A DNA stretch of 29,003 nucleotides from CAYNJY01 sp964397755 (GTDB lineage Bacteria; Patescibacteriota; Microgenomatia; UBA10105; UBA927). Position numbers and translations under genes: made by a program. The notes below the pieces were generated by a model. The model saw only the letters and a list, made by a program, of their open reading frames with translations. It was not told the origin of the DNA and did not search any database. Shown one piece after another: positions 6,670 to 13,379 of the stretch (position 1 is its first letter; every line of letters begins with the position of its first letter). Location: NCBI GenBank assembly GCA_964397755.1, contig CAYNJY010000011.1:1-29003 (forward strand), read 5' to 3'.

Positions 6670-6680
6670 GATGCTTTACT

Positions 6681-8432
6681 ATGAACGATGAACAATTAGC
6701 GAATCTTGCCAACCTGCGCCACTCCTGCGCCCATCTTTTGGCGGCGGCGGTCATGGAGCTCTGGCCGGATACCAAGCGGACGATCGGACCGGCGATCGAG
6801 AATGGCTTCTACTTTGACTTCGACTTCGGGAATGTGAAAATTTCTGAAGAAGACTTACCAACAATCAAAGCGAAGATGCTGGAACTTCTGCCATCGTGGA
6901 GGTCTTTTGAACGCCATGAACTTTCCCCTGACAAGGCAAAAAAAGAATATCCGGACAACACGTATAAACACGAACTGATTGACGAATTCTCTGGACAAGG
7001 CGAGACCCTGTCATTTTACAAATCCGGCGATTACTGGGACCTTTGCCGCGGTGGCCACATCGAGCACCCTTCCAAAGAACTTAAACATTTCAAGCTTCTC
7101 TCTGTAGCCGGCGCTTACTGGCGGGGCAATGAGAAGAACCCGATGCTCACGCGCATTTACGGCACCTGTTTTCCGACAAAAAAAGAGCTCGACCAGTATC
7201 TTTGGCAGCTTGAGGAAGGAAAGAAGCGCGACCACAAGAAGCTCGGCAGGCAGCTGGGACTGTTCCTCGTAACTCCCAACGTTGGTTCCGGACTGCCGCT
7301 CTATCTTCCCAAGGGGTTTCTTCTGCGTAGAACGCTTGAGCAGTGGGTGACTAGCGAGAAGGAAAAACGAGGGTACCAATTCGTCTGGACTCCGCATATT
7401 GCCAGAAGTGAACTCTACAAGCAATCCGGTCACTGGCAAAAATATGATGCCATGATGAATCCGATGAAGATTGAGGAAGAAGAGTATGTCGTTAAACCCA
7501 TGAACTGTCCGCACCACTTCCAGATTTACCTTGAACGACCGCGAAGCTACCGGGAGCTCCCGCTTCGTATAGCGGAAAACGCAACGGTGTACCGCTACGA
7601 AAAAAGCGGCGAGCTCAATGGTCTTCTTCGCGTCCGCTCACTCACCCAGGATGATACGCACACGTTCCTCCGTCACGCGCAAGTACCAGAGGAGGTTGAC
7701 CAAATCCTCGACCTGACCATTGCCATACTGAAGTCGTTCGGTTTCTCGCAGTTTCGCGCGCGCATCTCAACACGAGACAAAGCGCATCCTGAGAAATACT
7801 TGGGGAAACCGAAGGACTGGGACGTGGCAGAGGCGGCGCTCCTTGCTGTTGTGGAAAAACGCAAACTTCCCTTTTTTGTGGGTGAAAGAGAGGCGGCCTT
7901 CTACGGCCCAAAGATCGACGTGTTGCTTCGTGACGCCCTCGGGCGTGAGTGGCAGCTGACCACCGTACAGCTCGATTTTAATCAGCCGGAAAACTTTGAC
8001 ATGAACTACATCAATGAGGAAGGGAAGTTTGAGCGGCCTGCGGTCCTTCACATCGCCATTTTAGGCTCGTTTGATCGATTCATTGCCATTCTCATCGAGC
8101 ACTACGCCGGGGCTTTCCCTTTGTGGCTTGCACCGACACAGGTTGTGGGCATTCCCATTGCCGAACGGCACAACGAGGCGGTCACGAATCTTGTCCGGAC
8201 GCTTTCGGAGGCCGGAATTCGAGCAGAAGCGGATCTGCGCAGCGAGTCCATGCAGGCAAAAATCCGCGATGCCCAATTGCAAAAAGTCCCGTACATGACT
8301 ATAATCGGAGATAAGGAAGTTGCGGATGGGATTCTCTCGATCCGCACGANNNNNNNNNNCGGAGAGGACCTCAAGATGACTCGCGAGGAATTCTTCGCAA
8401 AACTAAAAACTGAGATTGAACGCAAAGCATAA
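6681..8432 (+). CDS. thrS: Threonyl-tRNA synthetase, TGS-less
   Basis: Class II synthetase that charges tRNA-Thr. At 583 residues it lacks the N-terminal TGS domain of the usual 640-residue form. The editing (SAD) domain is complete: HSCAH at residues 14-18 and CRGGH at 122-126 supply the zinc/editing residues that clear Ser-tRNA-Thr. The catalytic core shows KPMNCPHH, RYEKSGELNGLLRVRSLTQDD and the motif 3 region, followed by the anticodon-binding domain. Ten undetermined bases fall at 8350-8359 in the C-terminal domain (the usual RTRRGEDLG region). The family normally has about two residues there instead of four, so the gap length is probably arbitrary. It overlaps infC. The element at 6994-7012 encodes QGETLS in the editing domain. 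Confidence 0.95.
   Translation: MNDEQLANLANLRHSCAHLLAAAVMELWPDTKRTIGPAIENGFYFDFDFGNVKISEEDLPTIKAKMLELLPSWRSFERHELSPDKAKKEYPDNTYKHELIDEFSGQGETLSFYKSGDYWDLCRGGHIEHPSKELKHFKLLSVAGAYWRGNEKNPMLTRIYGTCFPTKKELDQYLWQLEEGKKRDHKKLGRQLGLFLVTPNVGSGLPLYLPKGFLLRRTLEQWVTSEKEKRGYQFVWTPHIARSELYKQSGHWQKYDAMMNPMKIEEEEYVVKPMNCPHHFQIYLERPRSYRELPLRIAENATVYRYEKSGELNGLLRVRSLTQDDTHTFLRHAQVPEEVDQILDLTIAILKSFGFSQFRARISTRDKAHPEKYLGKPKDWDVAEAALLAVVEKRKLPFFVGEREAAFYGPKIDVLLRDALGREWQLTTVQLDFNQPENFDMNYINEEGKFERPAVLHIAILGSFDRFIAILIEHYAGAFPLWLAPTQVVGIPIAERHNEAVTNLVRTLSEAGIRAEADLRSESMQAKIRDAQLQKVPYMTIIGDKEVADGILSIRTXXXXGEDLKMTREEFFAKLKTEIERKA
6994..7012. repeat. Palindromic repeat copy GACAAGG-CGAGA-CCCTGTC inside thrS
   Basis: A 7-base inverted pair with one mismatch around CGAGA. 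It differs by one base from the unit repeated in pheS (12704-12747) and is close to the copy in pheT (14537-14555). The frame encodes QGETLS, as in one pheS arm. Confidence 0.5.
8350..8359. other. Assembly gap (10 N)
   Basis: Ten consecutive N inside the thrS C-terminal domain. The flanking protein suggests that the true gap may differ from ten bases. Confidence 0.98.
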
Positions 8433-8931
8433 ATTCTACCGGATAAACTATCAGATTCCGAGTCCTAGACTTCTGCTTTTGGATGAAGAGGGGAAGAAGA
8501 TTGGGATAGTCTCCAAAATCGAGGCGCTCCAAAAAGCGAAAGAACGAGGCATCGACCTCGTGGAGATTGCTGCAAAAGCTGATCCTCCGGTAGCAAAACT
8601 CATAGACTTTAAAAAGTTTAAGTACCAAGAAGCGAAAAGGGAACGGGAAGCGAAGCGGAATCAAAAAAATGTTGGGGTCAAGGAGGTGAGGCTCCGTCCC
8701 TTCATCGGTCAGCATGATTTCGATACTCGGTTAGCACGGGCAAAGGCATTCTTGGCAGAAGGAAATCAGGTCAAGATAAACGTACTATTTAAGGGACGGG
8801 AAATTACCAAAAGAGATTTTGGGTTCAGCGTTATTCGAAGATTTATCGCGCAGATGCCGGAGAGCAGGGTAGTTCGAGAGCCGAAACTTCTCGGAAGAGT
8901 CATTGAAGCGATGCTCGTGAAAGCGAAATGA
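8416..8931 (+). CDS. infC: Translation initiation factor IF-3 with non-AUG start
   Basis: The N-terminal domain starts at about YRINYQIPSPRLLLLDEEGKKIG, followed by the basic linker helix (KYQEAKREREAKRNQKN) and the C-terminal domain with VKEVRLRPFIGQHDFDTRLARAKAFL. IF-3 controls initiator tRNA and start-codon selection on the 30S subunit. The frame is closed by a TAA at 8404-8406, and no ATG or GTG exists before the conserved part. The start must be TTG 8416, ATA 8446 or another rare codon. I use TTG, giving 171 residues and a 17-base overlap with thrS. A rare start fits the classic infC feedback, in which IF-3 discriminates against its own non-AUG codon. Confidence 0.93.
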   Translation: MNAKHKFYRINYQIPSPRLLLLDEEGKKIGIVSKIEALQKAKERGIDLVEIAAKADPPVAKLIDFKKFKYQEAKREREAKRNQKNVGVKEVRLRPFIGQHDFDTRLARAKAFLAEGNQVKINVLFKGREITKRDFGFSVIRRFIAQMPESRVVREPKLLGRVIEAMLVKAK

Positions 8932-9016
8932 CACACGTCGAAAAGACGCAGGATAAACGCCGTTCGGACTGACAAAAGATATGTAAGACCTGCTGGATAG
9001 TTACTAAGAAAAACGT

Positions 9017-9214
9017 ATGACGAAAATGAAAACGAAAAAAATAGTTGCGAAGAGGTTTAAGCTCACCGGAGGCGGAAAGCTCGTGCATCGCTCCCAAGGG
9101 ATGCGGCACCTGCGCAGTAAAAAAAACAAGTCTCGCCAGAGACGGCAGGATAAACCACACACGTTGATAAACGCACGGTCGATTCGAATGATCAAGCAGT
9201 TTTTATCTCACTAA
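9017..9214 (+). CDS. rpmI: Ribosomal protein L35 (bL35)
   Basis: 65 residues, highly basic, with the typical opening MTKMKTKKIVAKRFKLTGGGKL and the HRSQGMRHLRSKK region of bL35 (family length about 65). It is a component of the 50S subunit. It lies 85 bases after infC and 6 bases before rplT in the standard infC-rpmI-rplT order. The infC-rpmI gap is where L20-dependent control acts in other bacteria. I see no clear 23S rRNA mimic there, only a short word (CAGGATAAAC, 8949-8958) that recurs in rpmI at 9147-9156. Confidence 0.95.
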   Translation: MTKMKTKKIVAKRFKLTGGGKLVHRSQGMRHLRSKKNKSRQRRQDKPHTLINARSIRMIKQFLSH

Positions 9215-9220
9215 GTCGTT

Positions 9221-9571
9221 ATGAGAATCAAACGGGGCGTTGTCAGCAGAAGAAAACACAAGAAAGTTCTCCGTACGACCAAAGGCTACCGGATGACCAA
9301 ACGCCGACTCATCAAGGTTGCGCGCGAGGCATACCTCCACGCCGGCGAGTACGCGTTCGCCGGACGCAAACTTCGCAAGCGAGATTTCAGAAGACTTTGG
9401 ATCCTTCGGATCTCAGAGGGCGTCAAACAGCGTGGGATCACGTATGCCTCATTCATGCACAAGCTCAAGGTGGCAAACATCGCGCTCAATCGAAAAACCC
9501 TCTCGTTCCTACTCGTCGAGCAACCAGACGTCTTCGACGCCGTCGTTGACAAAGCTAAAAGCATCAACTAA
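9221..9571 (+). CDS. rplT: Ribosomal protein L20 (bL20)
   Basis: 116 residues with the basic N-terminal extension MRIKRGVVSRRKHKKVLRTTKGYR and the globular domain RDFRRLWILRISEGVKQRGITYASFMHKLK, full length for bL20. It is required early in 50S assembly and is an mRNA-binding autoregulator in some bacteria. It is the last gene of the thrS transcript. A promoter for the next unit is embedded in its last codons (9546-9574). Confidence 0.96.
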   Translation: MRIKRGVVSRRKHKKVLRTTKGYRMTKRRLIKVAREAYLHAGEYAFAGRKLRKRDFRRLWILRISEGVKQRGITYASFMHKLKVANIALNRKTLSFLLVEQPDVFDAVVDKAKSIN

Positions 9572-9574
9572 CAT
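9546..9574 (+). promoter_or_regulatory. Promoter of attenuator L1, inside the rplT 3' end
   Basis: Consensus TTGACA (9546-9551), a 17-base spacer and TAACAT (9569-9574). The predicted start near 9581 lies three bases before the leader-peptide ATG, the same arrangement as in the second attenuator at 17823-17851. Confidence 0.55.
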
Positions 9575-9583
9575 CTCTTTACC

Positions 9584-9682
9584 ATGACAACCCAAAGACT
9601 TGTCCTAAGTAAGGTCGAAGGATTCTATTTCTTTTTTGCCTCGCAGAAGCGGGGAGCTTTGGGTGAAATGTTAACCAATTAA
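9584..9682 (+). CDS. Phe-rich leader peptide of attenuator L1
   Basis: A 32-codon ORF whose centre reads VEGFYFFFASQKRGALGEM. Five consecutive codons (9623-9637: TTC TAT TTC TTT TTT) encode F-Y-F-F-F. They end just before segment 1 of the attenuator (9639-9644), which is where a stalled ribosome would mask segment 1. The position after rplT matches pheM, the PheST leader peptide of E. coli, but the peptide is longer and otherwise different. It shares ASQ(K)RG(A/G)L and an internal Met with the leader peptide at 17860. There is no Shine-Dalgarno, and the transcript is probably leaderless. Part of the T-run could serve as a terminator tract instead. Confidence 0.55.
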   Translation: MTTQRLVLSKVEGFYFFFASQKRGALGEMLTN

Positions 9683-9742
9683 CAAATTGACAAATTAACA
9701 GTTAACAAAACCCACAAGAGCCCCGCAAGATGCGGGGTTTTT
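9639..9742 (+). terminator. Attenuator L1: 1:2 / 2:3 / 3:4 pairing with intrinsic terminator
   Basis: Segment 1 CCTCGC (9639-9644) pairs across AGAA with segment 2 GCGGGG (9649-9654). Segment 2 is identical to segment 4 (9732-9737), so both compete for segment 3 CCCCGC (9721-9726). The 3:4 hairpin with loop AAGAT is followed by T5 (9738-9742), a strong intrinsic terminator. An outer stem ACCCAAAG (9590-9597) with CTTTGGGT (9657-9664) encloses the Phe codons and the 1:2 hairpin. The spacer 9683-9716 is AT-rich with repeated TTAAC words. Ribosome stalling on the Phe codons would favour 2:3 and read-through. Confidence 0.65.
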
Positions 9743-9769
9743 CTTTGGCAAGAAAGGCTGTGTGAGTTT

Positions 9770-9973
9770 ATGCCTAATCCTAATGAAATACCAGGTGAGC
9801 GTGTTACAGTTATAATGCACGAACTTGTCGATGCAGTTATAATTGCCGGGGAAGGAGAAGCTCGATACCTTGTTCTAACAGAAGATACACGCCTAATACT
9901 GGATGACAAGGGAGTGCCCTTGCCCCCGCTCCCACCTATAAATTGGAAAGATCCTAGTATAGGAGTTGCGTAG
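9770..9973 (+). CDS. Small protein of unknown function downstream of attenuator L1
   Basis: A 67-residue acidic protein with a beta-like pattern (RVTVIMHELVDAVIIAGEG, then ARYLVLTEDTRLILDD) and a Pro-rich tail. There is no signal peptide or known motif. It is the first ORF after the L1 terminator and is followed after 32 bases by the aminotransferase. The start ATG has only a weak purine stretch upstream (GAAAGG, 9750-9755). I do not recognise it. Its position makes it the direct target of the attenuator if it is real. Confidence 0.55.
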   Translation: MPNPNEIPGERVTVIMHELVDAVIIAGEGEARYLVLTEDTRLILDDKGVPLPPLPPINWKDPSIGVA

Positions 9974-10005
9974 CGATGCTGGTCTGAGAATAGAACTCTT
10001 TCATC

Positions 10006-11421
10006 ATGACAAACAAACAGATTCGAAAGACATCCGGGCACCCAAGGACAATTCAGCAAGAAGTACCTCTCACAATGGAGCAACACCTGCGTGCTCGCTT
10101 GCTTCGTAGGCAGTTTGCTGTCGAATTCCGCAAGAAGCGAGCTATTGGAAAAACTCGCAACGAAATCCGGGATATAGCTATCCTTGCTCGCGATTATCGG
10201 AATGCCCTGTGGGAAGCAGGAATTACTGACAGCAAGAAAGAGCTACTTAATTTGACAATCGGAGACATCGACTGGCGACTCTTGCCGAAAGCAGGCGCAC
10301 AACCAATTGGCGAGCAGTTAGGACTTGATCCGAAAGGCAAGCTCGCTCGGAAGATTTATCACTTCATTGAAAACGAAGAACTAAGTCATCGAAATGCCGG
10401 CACCGAGACTCTCTGGGGCTACCAACCAGAAGCAACCGGTTACGTGCCTACGCGTCGAGCGTTTGCTGACTTTATTAGTTCCTACGGTATACGCTACTCT
10501 CCAGAAGAGACAGTATTAAGCTACGGTAGTCTCACTGGAATCGATGGACTATTGGCAAGTCTTCAGGTAATGGCTCGTCGGGAGCGACGAAGAGTGAACC
10601 TAGTTTTTCCCGCCCCTGGTTTTGCCGTAATTTCAGCCCAGGCGCACCGGCGAGATATACCTGTCACAACCATTCTTACACACAACTCCGTTGGATACTC
10701 TCCGACAGACGAACAGCTACGCAAAGCGTTACGCAGCACCGTAGGAGACAAGACCATACTCTACCTTACCCCGATGAACAATCCAACCTCGACTGTTTAC
10801 CGGCCGAAAGTGCTGCGGGCGGCGGTAGGCGCGTTCCGCGCTCTACGGCCGAACGGTGTTCTCCTGGTAGATTTAGCCTACGTCGAAACGATTGACGAGG
10901 AGCAAGCAAAAACGCTACTTAGAATTATTCAAAATGCGTCACTAACCAGAGCAGTAGTTTTGGCTACGAGTATGTCCAAGATGTTTGGAAAGCCACGCCT
11001 ACGTGCTGGAGCACTCCACGCGAAGGACGCAGCGCTTCTTCGTGAGCTCCAAGTTCACTGGCAAACAGTGTATGCATCAACCGCCGGTCCTGTGGAACTA
11101 GAAGCACTTGCGAGATGGCAGCTTGTATCAAAAAAAGCCAGGCTCAACATGTACCGAGCCTTCCGACAGAGGCAACAAAAAGTACGGTCTATCCTCATGG
11201 AAGTGAACCGGCAACGACGTTCGCGCAACCTCCCGCCGATGATAGAAACAGAAAAAATATATCAGGATGTGCCGCTTTACATGTACGTGAAGTTGAGTTC
11301 AGGCATAAGCTTTCTTGACCTATTTGAAGAAGCAGGAATACTCGGAATTCCGGGAGAAGTATTCGGCGATACGAAAGAGAGAAATATGGTCAGATTTGCT
11401 ATGGGGATGGAGCAATTCTAA
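10006..11421 (+). CDS. PLP-dependent aminotransferase, fold type I (class I/II-like)
   Basis: A 471-residue protein with the fold type I aminotransferase pattern: SYGSLTGIDGLLASL (cofactor phosphate loop region), YLTPMNNPTS (residues 254-262), LLVDLAYVE (Asp289 and Tyr292 near the cofactor) and ATSMSKMFGKPRLRAGA with the Schiff-base lysine at Lys325. A C-terminal MVRFAMG would provide the substrate-carboxylate arginine. About 70 basic N-terminal residues precede the domain. The amino acid substrate is not evident. Its position behind a Phe/Tyr-rich leader could suggest aromatic amino acids, but that is speculation. It lies between rplT and pheS, where many bacteria have nothing. Confidence 0.8.
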   Translation: MTNKQIRKTSGHPRTIQQEVPLTMEQHLRARLLRRQFAVEFRKKRAIGKTRNEIRDIAILARDYRNALWEAGITDSKKELLNLTIGDIDWRLLPKAGAQPIGEQLGLDPKGKLARKIYHFIENEELSHRNAGTETLWGYQPEATGYVPTRRAFADFISSYGIRYSPEETVLSYGSLTGIDGLLASLQVMARRERRRVNLVFPAPGFAVISAQAHRRDIPVTTILTHNSVGYSPTDEQLRKALRSTVGDKTILYLTPMNNPTSTVYRPKVLRAAVGAFRALRPNGVLLVDLAYVETIDEEQAKTLLRIIQNASLTRAVVLATSMSKMFGKPRLRAGALHAKDAALLRELQVHWQTVYASTAGPVELEALARWQLVSKKARLNMYRAFRQRQQKVRSILMEVNRQRRSRNLPPMIETEKIYQDVPLYMYVKLSSGISFLDLFEEAGILGIPGEVFGDTKERNMVRFAMGMEQF

Positions 11422-11431
11422 AAAAACAGTA

Positions 11432-11461
11432 TTGTGGTGAACGACCATGGCTCTATACAAT
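11432..11461 (+). promoter_or_regulatory. Promoter for the AlaX-PheS gene
   Basis: TTGTGG (11432-11437), an 18-base spacer and TACAAT (11456-11461). The predicted start near 11468 gives a leader of about five bases before the ATG at 11473. Confidence 0.5.
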
Positions 11462-11472
11462 AGATATTGGCT

Positions 11473-13311
11473 ATGACAGACCTCATTTTCCTTACCGACA
11501 GCTACAAAAAAGACCATCGATCGCGCGTTACTAGTATACGACAGGCTGGCTCTCTGTGGGAGATTATCCTTGATCAGACGATTTTCTACCCCCAAGGCGG
11601 GGGCCAGCCGTCAGACAAAGGGGCACTTGTCGGCCCCAAGGGGAAAGCTATCATCAAGCACGTGCGGATACTGAGTGACGAGGTCATCCATGAGTGCTCT
11701 GTTCAAGGAACGCTCGGAAAGGGTGACCGTGTTACCTGTACACTCGATTGGTCACGCCGCTACAAGAATATGCGCGTCCACAGCGCCGGCCACGTCGTCC
11801 ATGAGGCTGTCATGGCAACGTGTGTCGGGCTGACACCGGTGAAAGGCGAACATGGCGACACGGCGTTTATTGAATACAGTGGTTCTCTTCCCATTGATGC
11901 TCATTATAAAATCGAAAAGAAAGCCAATGAAATAGTGAGTGAGAATCTACCGTTGAAAACGGAGTTCGTATCGCTTGATGAGCTCCGAAAGCGCGCGTCG
12001 TGGATTCCGCCGCATTTGCCCCAAAATAAAGCCCTCCGCATCCTTTCGATCGGTGATTACCCGCCAATTCCGGATGGAGGCACCCACGTCAAAGGGACGT
12101 CTGAGATCGGCCCCATTACTAGTACGAAGGTTGTCAACGAGGACGACCGTGTGCGGGTGTACTACGATATACAGAAACAAGATGAAACGCCACTCTCGCC
12201 TTCTGTGTCTGCGTCTTACTTAACCGGTCTTTTCCTCGAATGCCAGCGTGAGTGCCTTAAAAAGGTTGAAAGCGGTGAAACTCCAGTGAACGAGCTCCGG
12301 CTGGCACTGCTTAGCTCAAAGAGCGAGTTTGCGGGGCTCACGGAAAAAATTAAGCTCGTACTCAAAGAAGACCGCCAGAGGGTAGGAGTTGTCGCAAACC
12401 AGGTGCGGCTGTCAATAGAAGAAGCGCTCGCGAAGCGAGAACAGTCAACAGTTGACAACCTACAAACTACAAATGATTTTATCGATGTCACAATGCCGGG
12501 GATCCGGCCGCCGGAGGGACACCTCCATATCGTGACGCAAGCAATCATGGAGATTACGAGAATTTTCGAAAAAATCGGATTCACGCGCGTGCGGCACCCG
12601 GAAGTTGACTGGGACTGGTACGCGTTTACCTCCCTCAACATGCCGCCCAACCACCCAGCGAGAGACGAGTGGGAAACATTTTTTATCAATTACCCGCGGT
12701 CATTGACAGGGTCTCGCCCTGTCAAGAGACAGGGCGAGACCCTGTCAGACAAGCGTGGGCAAATCGTTCTCACGCCCCATACTTCTAACGGCCAGGTGCG
12801 GGAGATGGAAAAAGGGAAGCTACCGATCCGAATGATCAACATCGCCAAGTGCTACCGCCGGCAGTGGGATATCTCGCATCTACCGATGTTTCACCAGTTC
12901 GAAGGTCTCTACATTGATCGGGACGTCTCAATCGGAGACCTCAAGGGAGTTTTTGATTTTTTTGTCCAGCAATTTTATGGAACGGAGCGCAAAACGAGGC
13001 TCCGGCCGTCTCATTTTCAGTTTACCGAGCCATCCTTTGAAGTGGACATTCTCTGTGGCGTTTGCCTTGGAAAAGCCCGCCTGCCGGACGGACAGGGATG
13101 CAAACTCTGCAAAGGCGGTTGGCTTGAACTTGGCGGCGCGGGCATGGTGCACCCCGTCGTACTTCGAAACGGTGGGGTAGATCCGGAGAAGTATAATGGC
13201 TTTGCCTTCGGCTGGGGAATTGAGCGCACCTACATGATGAAATCGGACACCAAGCTCGACGACATACGGCTACTGTATGACAATGATGTGAGATTTTTGG
13301 AGCAGTTCTAG
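11473..13311 (+). CDS. pheS: AlaX-type editing domain fused to phenylalanyl-tRNA synthetase alpha subunit
   Basis: One uninterrupted frame of 612 residues from the ATG; a TTG six bases upstream adds two. Residues 1 to about 235 form an AlaX/AlaRS-type editing domain: FYPQGGGQPSDKG (38-50), HSAGH (103-107) and DGGTHVKGTSEIG (201-213). The usual zinc cysteine of the C-G-G-T-H motif is Asp201. Residues 245-325 match the PheS N-terminal coiled coil. Residues 335-612 are the class II catalytic domain with GQIVLTPHTSNGQVREM, PMFHQFEG, FTEPSFEVD, GMVHPVVLRNGG and FGWGIERTYMM. A CxxC-x11-CxxC knuckle (528-546) occurs as in some other bacterial PheS. A palindromic repeat encodes a loop at about 411-425. 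pheT follows after 68 bases. Confidence 0.9.
   Translation: MTDLIFLTDSYKKDHRSRVTSIRQAGSLWEIILDQTIFYPQGGGQPSDKGALVGPKGKAIIKHVRILSDEVIHECSVQGTLGKGDRVTCTLDWSRRYKNMRVHSAGHVVHEAVMATCVGLTPVKGEHGDTAFIEYSGSLPIDAHYKIEKKANEIVSENLPLKTEFVSLDELRKRASWIPPHLPQNKALRILSIGDYPPIPDGGTHVKGTSEIGPITSTKVVNEDDRVRVYYDIQKQDETPLSPSVSASYLTGLFLECQRECLKKVESGETPVNELRLALLSSKSEFAGLTEKIKLVLKEDRQRVGVVANQVRLSIEEALAKREQSTVDNLQTTNDFIDVTMPGIRPPEGHLHIVTQAIMEITRIFEKIGFTRVRHPEVDWDWYAFTSLNMPPNHPARDEWETFFINYPRSLTGSRPVKRQGETLSDKRGQIVLTPHTSNGQVREMEKGKLPIRMINIAKCYRRQWDISHLPMFHQFEGLYIDRDVSIGDLKGVFDFFVQQFYGTERKTRLRPSHFQFTEPSFEVDILCGVCLGKARLPDGQGCKLCKGGWLELGGAGMVHPVVLRNGGVDPEKYNGFAFGWGIERTYMMKSDTKLDDIRLLYDNDVRFLEQF
12704..12747. repeat. Perfect 20-bp inverted repeat inside pheS (double palindromic unit)
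   Basis: TGACAGGGTCTCGCCCTGTC (12704-12723), loop AAGA, then the exact reverse complement (12728-12747). Each arm is itself a GACAGGG-N5-CCCTGTC palindrome. Related single units lie in thrS (6994-7012) and pheT (14537-14555). It is read through in frame and encodes part of a loop between ETFFINYP and GQIVLTPHTS, a site of variable length in PheS. Confidence 0.85.
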
Positions 13312-13379
13312 ATTTAAATAATTATTTCATTCCATCATTTATTTGTATATGTGCAGATTTGTAGATTCATTCATTTTTT

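Noticed and set aside
8932..9016. L20-binding leader between infC and rpmI
   Set aside because: I could not find paired arms or a convincing 23S rRNA mimic. Only a 10-base word is shared with rpmI.
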